This document shows positions 44,484-53,542 of a stretch of DNA of 64,000 bases, in pieces. The position numbers and the translations under genes were made by a program. Source of the DNA: DATJPD01 sp035506575 (lineage in GTDB: Bacteria; Pseudomonadota; Alphaproteobacteria; CACIAM-22H2); the NCBI GenBank assembly GCA_035506575.1, contig DATJPD010000043.1:1-64000 (forward strand), read 5' to 3'. Positions within the stretch are counted from its first letter, which is position 1. Each line of letters opens with the position of its first letter. The notes beneath the pieces were generated by a model, which was not told the origin of the DNA, ran no database searches, and saw only the letters and a program-made list of their open reading frames with translations.

Positions 44484-45172
44484 GCCGGAGCGCGCCGCAT
44501 GGTCTTTGCCGTGGTCGTGGCGACCGGATGGACATAGACCGGCGCCGGAAATCCCGTGGGCAGCGGAGCGGCCGCAGCCAACGCGGCGACCACGGCGGCA
44601 TCCGGGCGCGGCGGCGCCCGCGAGCGGCGCACGCCGCCGCCGCGCGCCGCGATCTCCGCCGCCAGTCCGTCGCCAGCGTCGCCTGCGACCAGGACCGGGC
44701 GACCCGGATCGTGCCGCAGCAGCTCCTCGGCATAATCCGACGCCAGTCGGGCCACGGCTTGCGTCGCCGGACGCCGGTCGGCGCTGAAGGTCTGTAGGTA
44801 GGGTTCGGCCCGCTTCGAGTCGAGCGCCACGACCAGCAGCGATGTCGCGAACTCGTCATCCGGCACGGCGGCCGCTATGGCCGTGAGCGTCGAGATCCCG
44901 ATGAGCGGCCGGCCGGCCGCAAGGGCCAGGCCGCGCGCCGCCGCCAGTCCCACGCGCAAGCCCGTGAAATGGCCGGGGCCCACCGTGACCGCGAGGCGAT
45001 CGAATGCCTGAAACGCAAGTCCGGACGCGGCGCGCACACGCTCGACCATGGGCATCAACGCTTCGGCCTGTCCGCGCGGCAGATCGGCGCGCTCGACGGC
45101 CACCACGCAGCCGTCGACCCACACCGCGACCGAACACGCAGCGGTCGCGGAATCGAGGGCCAGGATCTTCAC
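44480..45172 (-). CDS. tsaB: tRNA threonylcarbamoyladenosine protein TsaB
   Basis: 230 aa from the GTG at 45172 with GAGG eight bases upstream (another GTG at 45187 is in frame). ASKHA-fold motif ILALDSATAACSVAV, then VTVGPGHFTGLRVGLAAARGL. It partners TsaD and TsaE for t6A37 synthesis. The C-terminal tail (PVATTTAKTMRRAPA) is shared with the rimI start. Confidence 0.93.
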   Translation of the reverse strand: MKILALDSATAACSVAVWVDGCVVAVERADLPRGQAEALMPMVERVRAASGLAFQAFDRLAVTVGPGHFTGLRVGLAAARGLALAAGRPLIGISTLTAIAAAVPDDEFATSLLVVALDSKRAEPYLQTFSADRRPATQAVARLASDYAEELLRHDPGRPVLVAGDAGDGLAAEIAARGGGVRRSRAPPRPDAAVVAALAAAAPLPTGFPAPVYVHPVATTTAKTMRRAPA

Positions 45173-45219
45173 GTCAGTGCCTCGCACGCGGGCCCCGGCA
45201 ATGGTACAAGCCGGACATC

Positions 45220-45774
45220 ATGACGCTCGCCGCCATCGCCCCGCCGGATTACGACGTCGACCTCGAGATCGCCTACGCGACGCAGCACAACTTCACCGGA
45301 GCTCCGATCTACAAGCGGGCCGCCGCTTACCTGCACCCGGAGGCGGCGGCAGCCCTCGCGCGGGCCATCGCACTGGCCGCCGCGATCGGACTTCGGTTTC
45401 GCATCTACGATGCGTTCCGGCCGACCGAGGCGCAGTGGAAGATGTGGAACCATACGCCCGATCCAGAGTTCCTCGCCGACCCGCGGCGCGGCTCGCCGCA
45501 CTCGCGCGGTGTGGCCGTCGACGTCACGTTGCTCGCCCGGGACGGCACGGCGCTCGATATGGGAACGCCGTTCGACTCGTTCCGTCCGCAGTCACACCAC
45601 GGGGCGACGGACGTCCCTGCGGAAGCGCAGCGCAACCGCTTCCTCCTGCTCGGACTCATGTCGGCCGCCGGCTGGGATTTCTACCGCAACGAATGGTGGC
45701 ACTACCAGCTTTTCGAGCCGCGGCGGTTCCCGCTGCTGTCGGATGCGGCGCTCGAGCCCCCGCTGATGCGGTGA
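45220..45774 (+). CDS. D-alanyl-D-alanine dipeptidase (VanX/DdpX-like)
   Basis: 184 aa. Zinc peptidase motif SPHSRGVAVDVTL gives His94 and Asp101; EWWHYQ gives Glu158 and His161; YDAFRP carries the substrate-binding Arg. It cleaves D-Ala-D-Ala dipeptide. There is no vanH/vanA partner, so a role in cell-wall dipeptide recycling is more likely than vancomycin resistance. Its stop is ten bases from the convergent glucosaminidase gene. Confidence 0.9.
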   Translation: MTLAAIAPPDYDVDLEIAYATQHNFTGAPIYKRAAAYLHPEAAAALARAIALAAAIGLRFRIYDAFRPTEAQWKMWNHTPDPEFLADPRRGSPHSRGVAVDVTLLARDGTALDMGTPFDSFRPQSHHGATDVPAEAQRNRFLLLGLMSAAGWDFYRNEWWHYQLFEPRRFPLLSDAALEPPLMR

Positions 45775-45784
45775 GCGGGCCGGT

Positions 45785-46702
45785 TCAGAACCCGGCCAAT
45801 TGCGGCCCGCTGTCAAGCCGCGCCGCGTCCAGGGGCAGCAGCTTGTTGGCGCGGATCAACCCGCGCACGTCCTTGACGTAATCCATCTTGCGCTCCGAAT
45901 AGCGCACGAGGGTGAGCGCCAGCTCATAGCCGTTCAACGGCTTGTCGTGCTCCCGCATGGCCGCGCGCCGCGTCCGGAACCGCTCGTAGGCCTTGTGCGT
46001 ATTGAGGTTCAGCTCATACGCGCGGACAGCATGCGCGAGACGCTCGAACCGGCGCACCTCGGCGCGTTCGCCGTCATCCGAAAAGATCATCTGACCGAAC
46101 ATCGCCTGGCCGCGGGCGGCGGCACTGGTCCCCCAGCCGGTCTCGAGCGCCGCCTGCCCGATCGCCAGCGATGGCGGGACAACGTCCACCCGTTCGACGA
46201 GGAGCTCCATCGTATCGGCGAGCTCGTCGGCGTCGTACTCGACATCGTAGCGGTCGGCCATGGCTTGCAGCCAGATGCGGTCGGTCTCGGTCAGAGGACC
46301 GCCTGCACGCAGGTACTCCTGCAATCGTAGCAGATGCTTGCGCTCGGCCGCGATCCGTTCGTTCTCGGCCAGGATGAGCGGCAGCAGGACCTTCACGAAC
46401 CGCTCCTTGCGAACCTCGGGCGAATCGAGGGTCCTGAGTTCGGCCGGCACACGCGCCAGGAACAGGCGCGGCACGGCGGCGCCGTCATCGCGAACGGCAT
46501 CGAGCGCGTAGTCGGGAATCGGCGCCCCGTCGCGTGCTGGCTGCGTGTCTTCGTCGCGCGTCACGTCCGGCAGCGACGTAGAAAACAGCGCAGCGAAGCC
46601 GCGGCTCTGGTTGAAGGATGCAGAAGTCGGGCGGTCAGCAAGGCTGCTGCCGCACAGCAGCACAGCCATGGCACAGCTTCCAATGCGAAGCGCATACTTC
46701 AT
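45785..46702 (-). CDS. Bax-like glucosaminidase-domain protein
   Basis: 305 aa from the ATG at 46702, giving the signal peptide MKYALRIGSCAMAVLLCGSSLA; an ATG at 46729 is the alternative. The C-terminal half carries the Bax/glucosaminidase signature with the catalytic Glu in LAIGQAALETGWGTSAAARG and NLFGQ-like AMFGQMIFS, then NTHKAYERFRTRRA. It probably trims peptidoglycan in the periplasm. It pairs with the dipeptidase gene across a convergent junction. Confidence 0.82.
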   Translation of the reverse strand: MKYALRIGSCAMAVLLCGSSLADRPTSASFNQSRGFAALFSTSLPDVTRDEDTQPARDGAPIPDYALDAVRDDGAAVPRLFLARVPAELRTLDSPEVRKERFVKVLLPLILAENERIAAERKHLLRLQEYLRAGGPLTETDRIWLQAMADRYDVEYDADELADTMELLVERVDVVPPSLAIGQAALETGWGTSAAARGQAMFGQMIFSDDGERAEVRRFERLAHAVRAYELNLNTHKAYERFRTRRAAMREHDKPLNGYELALTLVRYSERKMDYVKDVRGLIRANKLLPLDAARLDSGPQLAGF

Positions 46703-46783
46703 GCGCACGAGCGATCCAACCGGCGTCATCGTCGGCCCCCGTCTCGACAGCAGTGAATGATTCAGTGGACAGCCAAGAACGCG

Positions 46784-47341
46784 CTACATGACCGCGCGGA
46801 CTTCGACCACTTCCGGGACGTAGTGCTTCAGCATGTTCTCGATGCCCGCCTTCAGCGTGGCTGTCGAGCTCGGGCATCCAGAGCATGAGCCCTGCAGGTG
46901 CAGGAAAACGATGCCGTCTTCGAAAGCTTGGAACGTGATGTCGCCGCCGTCCTGCGCCACGGCCGGACGGACTCGCGTCTCGATCAGATCCTTGATCTGG
47001 GCCACGACGTCGGAATCCTCTTCGCCAGCGCCTGCGGACTCACCGGCGGCCTCGGGCCCGATGACGATCGGACGGCCGGATGTGAAATGCTCCATGATTG
47101 CGCCGAGGATGGCGGGCTTCAGCAGATGCCAATCCTTGTCGGCCGCCTTGGTGACCGTGATAAAATCAGTCCCGAGGAACACACCTGTCACGCCGTCGAC
47201 GGTGAACAGATGCTCGGCAAGCGGTGAGCGCTTCGCAGCCTCTGCGGTCGCAAAGTCCGCGGTGCCGTTGCCCATCACGTCGCGTCCGGGCAAAAATTTC
47301 AGCGTCGCTGGATTCGGCGTCTGCTCGGTCTGAATAAACAT
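46784..47341 (-). CDS. Nfu-type Fe-S cluster scaffold/carrier
   Basis: 185 aa. N-terminal Nfu_N domain (MFIQTEQTPNPATLKFLPG, TDFITVTK) and C-terminal NifU domain with Cys153-xx-Cys156 (GSCSGCPSS). It transfers 4Fe-4S clusters to targets. GAGGAGG precedes the start and a clear promoter lies 45-70 bases upstream. It is the HIRIP5/Nfu form standard in alphaproteobacteria, not NifU proper. Confidence 0.94.
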   Translation of the reverse strand: MFIQTEQTPNPATLKFLPGRDVMGNGTADFATAEAAKRSPLAEHLFTVDGVTGVFLGTDFITVTKAADKDWHLLKPAILGAIMEHFTSGRPIVIGPEAAGESAGAGEEDSDVVAQIKDLIETRVRPAVAQDGGDITFQAFEDGIVFLHLQGSCSGCPSSTATLKAGIENMLKHYVPEVVEVRAVM

Positions 47342-47384
47342 CTCTCGCCTCCTCGGTTGTCACGGATGACAATCGACATGTGGC

Positions 47385-47413
47385 TAAATGGGGGCATAGA
47401 GGATGATCGTCAA
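47385..47413 (-). promoter_or_regulatory. Promoter of the Nfu gene
   Basis: Minus strand TTGACG (47408-47413), 17 bases, CATTTA (47385-47390), placing the transcription start some 35 bases before the coding start. Confidence 0.6.
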
Positions 47414-47531
47414 CCTTTTTCGGCGAATTTGGCGGAACTTATTACCGTTAACTATAGGAATCTTGCGCGACTCCACGACGCATATAAAACATCATGACTT
47501 ATCCACACGCGCGACCTACTGACGTACGGCG

Positions 47532-48797
47532 ATGACAACCATGGCGACAAGTGCTCTGCGACTCGGCCGAGTGGTCGAACGCGCGCCCGACAAGCGCCGC
47601 TTCGACGGTTGCACGAACATCGCAGACGTCGCGGCATGGTTGATGTCGTCCGCGCGCCGCATTCCGGACGCCCTCGAGTTGCTCGACGAACTCTGCTGGC
47701 GTCTCGTCGCGATCGGCATTCCGCTCGCGCGCATGACGTTCCATCTGCCCACGTTGCATCCGCAATATTACGGCACCGGGTGCCGCTGGACGCGCGCCAC
47801 CGGAATCACCGAAGAGACGCTCGTGGTGCACGGCACCCGCGACACGGCCATGTATCTCGACAGCCCGATCCGACGCGTCGTTGAGAACGGCGAGCGCATC
47901 CGACGGCGGCTTGAAGGTCCCGAGGCCGCCTTCGATTTCCCGATCCTCGCCGACCTCAAGGCGCAGGGGATCACCGAGTACATCGCGGTGCCGCTCGAGC
48001 TGTCGACGCGCCGGGTCTCGATCACGATCTCGACCGACCAGCCGGGCGGATTTCGCGAGGAGACCCTGGGCGAACTGGCGAGCCTCGGTCCCTTGCTCGC
48101 TCCGATCCTCGAGCTCCAGATCAGCCGCCAGATCACCGTGAACCTGCTCGGTGCCTATCTGGGCCAGGAGATCGGCGAGCGCGTGCTGGCCGGCGACATC
48201 ATGCGCGGCCGCGGCAACACGGTCCGCGCGATCGTGTGGCTATGCGACCTGCGCGGCTTCACGCGCCTGTCGGATCATCTGCCGGGGCCGCGGGTCATCG
48301 CGATCCTCAACGCCTATTTCGAACGCGTGGTCCAGCACATCCACCAACGCGACGGCGAGGTCCTCAAATTCATGGGCGACGGGCTGCTCGCCATCTTCGC
48401 GGTGGCCGATGCGGCGTTCGCACCGGATGCGGCCGGACGCGCGCTCGACGCGGCAAAGGCTGCGATCGCAGCGGTGGACGATCTGAAGGGCGACCCGGTC
48501 CTCGAGAACGAGCCTGTGCCGCGGATGTGCGTCTCCATCCATTTCGGCGACGTGTTCTTCGGCAATATCGGCGCGATCGATCGCCTCGACTTCACGGCGA
48601 TCGGGCCCGCCGTGAATCTGCTGGCACGCCTCGACCAGCTGGCGAAGCGGCTGGAGCGGCGGATCCTCGTCACCGACGATTTCGCCCGCGTCTGCCCGCA
48701 TCCGCTGCAGTCGGTCGGCACGCATCCGCTGCGCGGATTGTCCGAGCCGCACGAGATCTTCACTCCGGCGGAGCGCAAACCCGAACAGCAGGCGTGA
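47532..48797 (+). CDS. Class III adenylate/guanylate cyclase
   Basis: 421 aa, soluble. The C-terminal cyclase domain (about 225-400) has both metal Asp residues (WLCDLRGFTRLSD; KFMGDGLLAIF) and the Asn/Arg pair in DFTAIGPAVNLLARL, so it should be active; residue choice does not let me decide between ATP and GTP. The N-terminal ~200 residues (FHLPTLHPQYYGTGCRW, then a GAF-like AVPLELSTRRVSITIST) probably sense a ligand. It has its own promoter region, divergent from the Nfu gene. No weak-RBS alternative start is better. Confidence 0.9.
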   Translation: MTTMATSALRLGRVVERAPDKRRFDGCTNIADVAAWLMSSARRIPDALELLDELCWRLVAIGIPLARMTFHLPTLHPQYYGTGCRWTRATGITEETLVVHGTRDTAMYLDSPIRRVVENGERIRRRLEGPEAAFDFPILADLKAQGITEYIAVPLELSTRRVSITISTDQPGGFREETLGELASLGPLLAPILELQISRQITVNLLGAYLGQEIGERVLAGDIMRGRGNTVRAIVWLCDLRGFTRLSDHLPGPRVIAILNAYFERVVQHIHQRDGEVLKFMGDGLLAIFAVADAAFAPDAAGRALDAAKAAIAAVDDLKGDPVLENEPVPRMCVSIHFGDVFFGNIGAIDRLDFTAIGPAVNLLARLDQLAKRLERRILVTDDFARVCPHPLQSVGTHPLRGLSEPHEIFTPAERKPEQQA

Positions 48798-48815
48798 GAG
48801 TCGGCCTCGGCGGGG

Positions 48816-49814
48816 TCAGACGCGCAGGAACCCGAAGATGTCCTGCACTTCACGCAGGTGCTTGGTGGCGATCGCATCGGCGCGCTCGGCACCGCGGCGC
48901 AGGACACCGTCGACATAGCCGGGATCGGCCATCAATCGCTGCATCTCGGTGCCGATAGCGCCCAGCACGCCGACCGCGGTCTCCGCCAGCGTCTCCTTGA
49001 ACGCCGACCACTGCTTGCCGGCGAACTCATGCACCGCCTGCTCGAGCGACTTGTCCGACAGCGCGGCATAGATGCCCAGCAGGTTCTCGGCCTCGGGGCG
49101 CTTGTCGAGCCCTTTCACCTCTGACGGCAGCAGGTCGGGATCGGTCTTGGCGCGGCGGATTTTCTGCGCCACCGCATCGGGCCCGTCGGTCAGGTTGATG
49201 CGGCTCTGGTCCGACGGGTCGGACTTGCTCATCTTCTTGGTGCCATCGCGCAGCGACATGACGCGGGTCGCGGCGCCGAAGATCTGCGGTTCGGGAAGCG
49301 GAAAATACTCGACGCCGAAGCGGCGGTTGAAGGCGCCCGCGATGTCGCGCGACAGCTCGAGGTGCTGCTTCTGGTCCTCGCCGACGGGCACGTGCGTGGC
49401 CTTGTAGGCGAGGATGTCCGCCGCCATCAGCACGGGATACGCGTAAAGTCCGAGGCCCGCGTTGTCGCGCTGCTTGCCGGCCTTTTCCTTGAACTGGGTC
49501 ATCCGGTTGAGCCAGCCGAGCGGCGTCAAGCAGCTGAGCAGCCAGGCCAGCTCGGCATGCGCCGTCACCATCGACTGGTTGAAGATGATGCAGGCATCGG
49601 GGTCGATGCCGCAGGCGATGTAGGCGGCCGTCACCTCGCGTGTCTGCGCGCGGAGGGACGCCGGTTCCTGCGGCACCGTGATCGCGTGCAGATCGACGAT
49701 GCAGAAGATGCAGTCGTAGTCCTTCTGCAACTTGACCCAGTTGCGGATGGCGCCGAGATAGTTGCCGAGATGGAGGTTGCCGGTCGGCTGAATGCCGGAG
49801 AAGATGCGGTTCAT
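48816..49814 (-). CDS. trpS: Tryptophanyl-tRNA synthetase
   Basis: 332 aa, class Ic synthetase of bacterial length. HIGH-like motif PTGNLHLGNYLGA and KKMSKSD are intact; DLHAITVP and GEDQKQHLELSRD are family landmarks. It lies close to murJ as in other alphaproteobacteria, but here an RraA-like gene stands between them. Confidence 0.97.
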   Translation of the reverse strand: MNRIFSGIQPTGNLHLGNYLGAIRNWVKLQKDYDCIFCIVDLHAITVPQEPASLRAQTREVTAAYIACGIDPDACIIFNQSMVTAHAELAWLLSCLTPLGWLNRMTQFKEKAGKQRDNAGLGLYAYPVLMAADILAYKATHVPVGEDQKQHLELSRDIAGAFNRRFGVEYFPLPEPQIFGAATRVMSLRDGTKKMSKSDPSDQSRINLTDGPDAVAQKIRRAKTDPDLLPSEVKGLDKRPEAENLLGIYAALSDKSLEQAVHEFAGKQWSAFKETLAETAVGVLGAIGTEMQRLMADPGYVDGVLRRGAERADAIATKHLREVQDIFGFLRV

Positions 49815-49908
49815 CGCGTCAGAAACTCTCGCTGCAGCGGCCCCGTACGTATCGGTTGCTCGTTATGGCTGCTCGCCGCAAGACGGTCAATGCTTGGGGG
49901 AAATCGAG

Positions 49909-50634
49909 ATGGCGAAAACCAAGGCCAGGTCCGGCCGCGACGGCGGGCATAGCCTGATCCGGCGGCTGCGCCGGCAATCGACGGACACGTTCAGCGACGT
50001 GCTCGACGTCATGGGGCTGCAGAACCAGGTGCTGAGGGCCGCGATCCGGCCACTCGCCCCCGGCATGGTGGTCGCGGGACCCGCGTTCTGCGTGCGCGGC
50101 CGCGCGATCGACGCGGCACACCCGGCGCCGCCGAGCGCGCCCTACGACGTCGACCGCCATTTGACACCGGGCTGCGTCGTCGTGGTCGCGACCGGCGGCC
50201 ACGCGACGTTAGCCTGCATCGGCGGCAACGTCGTGGTCTCCTACAAGGCCCGCGGCTGCGCCGGCCTGGTGGTGGACGGAGCCGTCCGCGACGGTGCCGA
50301 GATGCGCGCCCTGCGCCTGCCGATCTTCTCCACCCACGTGACGCCGCGCCGGCCGGCCGGGCGCTGGAGCGTGGTCGAGCACGGTGTTCCGATTTCGCTG
50401 CCGGGCCAGAGCGGAGCCGAGGTCGTGATCCATCCTGGCGATGTGATCGTCGGCGATGACGACGGCGTGATCGTCATCCCGCGCGCGATCGCCGCGGAAG
50501 TGCTGGAGGCCGCCGAGACCCTGGCGCGCCTCGATGCGAAGGTGGCCGCCGACATCCGCGGCGGCCGCGACCGCGAGGAAGCGCTGCGCAAGGTCGATCG
50601 CTTCGGCCATATCCGCAAATACGTGCCCCGCTGA
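49909..50634 (+). CDS. RraA/HMG-aldolase-family protein
   Basis: 241 aa from the ATG at 49909 (GGGGGA upstream). Characteristic segments: DTFSDVLDVMG, the glycine-rich LACIGGNVVVSYKARGCAGLVVDGAVRDGAEM with the catalytic Arg-Asp, and VHPGD-like VIHPGDVIVGDDDGVIVIP. Members include RNase E inhibitors and HMG/oxaloacetate lyases; the length and a long C-terminal helix favour the aldolase type. It is inserted between trpS and murJ on the opposite strand. Confidence 0.86.
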   Translation: MAKTKARSGRDGGHSLIRRLRRQSTDTFSDVLDVMGLQNQVLRAAIRPLAPGMVVAGPAFCVRGRAIDAAHPAPPSAPYDVDRHLTPGCVVVVATGGHATLACIGGNVVVSYKARGCAGLVVDGAVRDGAEMRALRLPIFSTHVTPRRPAGRWSVVEHGVPISLPGQSGAEVVIHPGDVIVGDDDGVIVIPRAIAAEVLEAAETLARLDAKVAADIRGGRDREEALRKVDRFGHIRKYVPR

Positions 50635-50659
50635 GGAGAGCGCCGGCAGACACCCGCGT

Positions 50660-52219
50660 TCAGGTGCGAGCCAGAAGCCGGCGCACCTGCCCCCCGTCGG
50701 CCGCCCCCAGCAGCAGGGCCGCGATTCCGTAAACCGCGAGTCCCACCACGACCAGGACGCCGAGGCCGGCCATCCGATGGGTCGACCCGCCGGCGAGCCA
50801 TGCGGCGAGCGGCACCGTCGCTGCCCACAGCGTCGCCCCCATGACGAGGCTCGCCGCCAGCGCCCGCGGGCCACGGCGCCTGAGGCCGGCATCCGGTACC
50901 AGATGGCCGCGCCGATAGAGGATGATCGCGAGCGCCCCCGTGTTCAGCCAGGCCGAAGCGGCGGTTGCAAACGCGATTCCGACATGCGCGACGCCGAAGG
51001 CGGCGAGCGGCTTCAGGAGCGCCAGGGCGATGGCGGTATTGGCGATCACGCAACCGACGGCGATCTTGACCGGCGTCTGCGTGTCATGGCGGGCATAGAA
51101 GCCCGGGGTCAGCACCTTGATGAGGACATAGGCCGGAAGCCCGAGCGCATAGGCGATGAGAGCCGCGGCGGTGGCACCCGTGGCGGAGGTCCCGAACGCC
51201 CCGCGTTCGAAGAGGCCGGCGATGATCGGCCGCGCGATGACGAGCAGCGCCACGGTCGCCGGCAGGGTCAACAGAAGGGCTGCCTCGAGGCCGCGGTTGA
51301 GACTGGTGATCGCCGCCCCCTCTTCGCCGCGCCGCGCATGCCGCGACAGCTGCGGAAGCAATGCCGTGCCGATCGCGATCCCGATCACGCCCAGCGGCAG
51401 CTCGTACACGCGGTCGGCGTAGTACAGAAACGACACGGCCCCGGTCGGCAGCAGCGACGCAATCACGATGTCGATCATCAGGTTCACCTGCACGACACCG
51501 GCGCCGAGTGTCGCCGGCAGCATGAGCGCCAACAGGCGCCGCACCTCCGGCGACAGGCGCGGCCGCGGCAGGCTCAGCGCCAGGCCGGCGCGGTCCATGG
51601 CCGCCGCAAGCCACAGGAACTGCACGACGCCGGCCAAAGCGACGCCCCAGGACAACGCGTGCCCCGCGGTCGGCGTGAGGTTGATCAGCAGGAGAAGCCC
51701 GGCAATGAAACAGACATTCATCAGGACCGGCGTGGCCGCGACGGCGGCAAACCGGTCGATCGAGTTGAGGACCCCGCCCTGCAGCGATACGAGCGAGATG
51801 AACAAGAGATACGGGAACGTGATCCGCGTCAGGTCGACCGCAAGCCGGAACTTGGCGGGATCGGCAGAAAACCCGGGTGCAAAGGCGTACATCAGCCACG
51901 GCATGGTGAGCTCCGCGCCCACGACGAAGACGACCAGGACGGCGAGCAGGACAGCCAGCGCGTCTTCGGCAAAGCGCTTGGCCGCGCCATGACCGGAGGT
52001 GGCCGCCAGGCCGGCAAAGATCGGCACGAACGCCGCGTTGAACGCGCCCTCTGCGAACAGGCGCCGGAACAGATTGGGGAATTTGAACGCGACGAAGAAC
52101 GCATCGGCAACCGGCCCGGCGCCTACGAATGCCGCCACCAGCACGTCGCGGGCAAAGCCGAGGATGCGCGACAGCAGGGTATAGCCGCCGATCGTGGCGA
52201 CCGAGCGAAGGAGTGCCAT
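50660..52219 (-). CDS. murJ: Lipid II flippase MurJ
   Basis: 519 aa with about 14 transmembrane helices. MVF family landmarks: SRILGFARDVLVAAFVGAG near the N-terminus, KFPNLFRRLFAEGAFNAAFVPIF, and FYARHDTQTPVKIAV in the middle. It flips lipid II across the inner membrane. In related genomes it usually neighbours glnD; here six kilobases of accessory genes intervene. Confidence 0.96.
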   Translation of the reverse strand: MALLRSVATIGGYTLLSRILGFARDVLVAAFVGAGPVADAFFVAFKFPNLFRRLFAEGAFNAAFVPIFAGLAATSGHGAAKRFAEDALAVLLAVLVVFVVGAELTMPWLMYAFAPGFSADPAKFRLAVDLTRITFPYLLFISLVSLQGGVLNSIDRFAAVAATPVLMNVCFIAGLLLLINLTPTAGHALSWGVALAGVVQFLWLAAAMDRAGLALSLPRPRLSPEVRRLLALMLPATLGAGVVQVNLMIDIVIASLLPTGAVSFLYYADRVYELPLGVIGIAIGTALLPQLSRHARRGEEGAAITSLNRGLEAALLLTLPATVALLVIARPIIAGLFERGAFGTSATGATAAALIAYALGLPAYVLIKVLTPGFYARHDTQTPVKIAVGCVIANTAIALALLKPLAAFGVAHVGIAFATAASAWLNTGALAIILYRRGHLVPDAGLRRRGPRALAASLVMGATLWAATVPLAAWLAGGSTHRMAGLGVLVVVGLAVYGIAALLLGAADGGQVRRLLART

Positions 52220-52318
52220 CGCGGCTAGGTACCCGATTCCGGAGGTGAAAAGAAGGCGGAACGGCTCCGGTTCCGCGCTGGTGCTGGGGCGAGGCCATGT
52301 TTAGGATCGGCGCCCGCC

Positions 52319-53542
52319 ATGCTGAATGACGCAGACTCCTACGGCGCCGGACCGCTCACCGGGATTCGCGTACTCGAGCTCGGGTCGACCGTTGCCGCGC
52401 CGTTCTGCGGCCGCCTCCTGGCCGATTTCGGCGCGAGCGTCGTGAAGGTGGAAGAAGCCGCGGGCGATCCTCTGCGCTCGATGGGCAAGCGGCTCAACGG
52501 GCGGTCGCTCTATGCGGCCAGCATCTTTCGCAACAAGCGGCTCATCTCGGTCGACCTGCGACGGCCCGAAGGGCAGTCGCTGATCCGCAAGATCGTCCGC
52601 ACAACCGATATCCTCATCGAGAACTTCCGCCCCGGCACCCTCGAGCGCTGGAACCTCGGCTACGACCGGCTCGCCGAAGACAATCGGGCACTCGTCATGG
52701 TGCGGATCAGCGGATTTGGCCAGACCGGCCCCTATTCGCAGCGACCCGGCTTCGGCGTCATCGCCGAGGCGATGGGCGGGCTGCGCCATCTGACGGGGGA
52801 TCCAGATCGGCCGCCATCTCGCGTCGCCACGTCATTGACCGATTATCTGTGCGGCTTGCACGGGGCGCTCGGCGCGCTGATGGCGCTGCACGTGGCGCGG
52901 CAGACCGGGCGCGGTCAGGTTGTCGACGCGTCGCTGCTCGAATCGGCCTTCGCCCTCACCGAGCCGCACGTCCCGGCGTACGACAAATTGGGATTTGTCG
53001 CGTGCCGCGCCGGCTCACGGCTACCCGACAACGTGCCGAACACGCTCTTCGAATGCGCGGACGGCGGGTTGATCCATATTGCAACCGTCGGGGAGCCGAC
53101 GTTCCGGCGCCTTGCCGCAGCGATGGGCCGTCCGGCTCTGGCGGAGGATCCGCGGTTTCGCGACGCCGCGGCGCGAGCGCAAAACGAGGAAGCGCTGGAG
53201 GCGGCCATCACGGCCTGGACCCGGTCCAAGCCGCTGACGGACGTGGACGCGCTGTTGAGGCAGCACGACGTGCCGGCGTCGCGAATCTTCACCATGGCCG
53301 ACATCTTTCGCGATCCGCATTTTGCGGCCCGGGAGGCCATTGCCGAGGTCCCCGATGCGGAGCTCGGTTCGATCAAGATGGCCGGCGTCTTTCCGCGTCT
53401 GTCGCGCACGCCCGGCGGCGTCCGCCACACGGGCGGTGCGATCGGCGCCGACACGCGGTCGGTCCTGCGCGACCTCGCGACCATCACGGACGCGGAGATC
53501 GACACGTTGCAGCGCGCCGGTGTCATCGTGTGCGGTGGATAG
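52319..53542 (+). CDS. CaiB/BaiF family CoA-transferase
   Basis: 407 aa class III CoA transferase. Early motif LELGSTVAAPFCGRLLADFGASVVKVE, and the catalytic Asp in VVDASLLES (usual position near 170-200). FRNKRLISVDLRRPEG is typical. It transfers CoA between carboxylic acids. It abuts an EamA transporter with no gap and diverges from murJ. The acid substrate is unknown. Confidence 0.9.
   Translation: MLNDADSYGAGPLTGIRVLELGSTVAAPFCGRLLADFGASVVKVEEAAGDPLRSMGKRLNGRSLYAASIFRNKRLISVDLRRPEGQSLIRKIVRTTDILIENFRPGTLERWNLGYDRLAEDNRALVMVRISGFGQTGPYSQRPGFGVIAEAMGGLRHLTGDPDRPPSRVATSLTDYLCGLHGALGALMALHVARQTGRGQVVDASLLESAFALTEPHVPAYDKLGFVACRAGSRLPDNVPNTLFECADGGLIHIATVGEPTFRRLAAAMGRPALAEDPRFRDAAARAQNEEALEAAITAWTRSKPLTDVDALLRQHDVPASRIFTMADIFRDPHFAAREAIAEVPDAELGSIKMAGVFPRLSRTPGGVRHTGGAIGADTRSVLRDLATITDAEIDTLQRAGVIVCGG

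Noticed and set aside
45220..45774. Vancomycin-resistance interpretation of the VanX-like gene
   Set aside because: No vanH/vanA or ligase partner is present; a housekeeping D-Ala-D-Ala dipeptidase is more likely.
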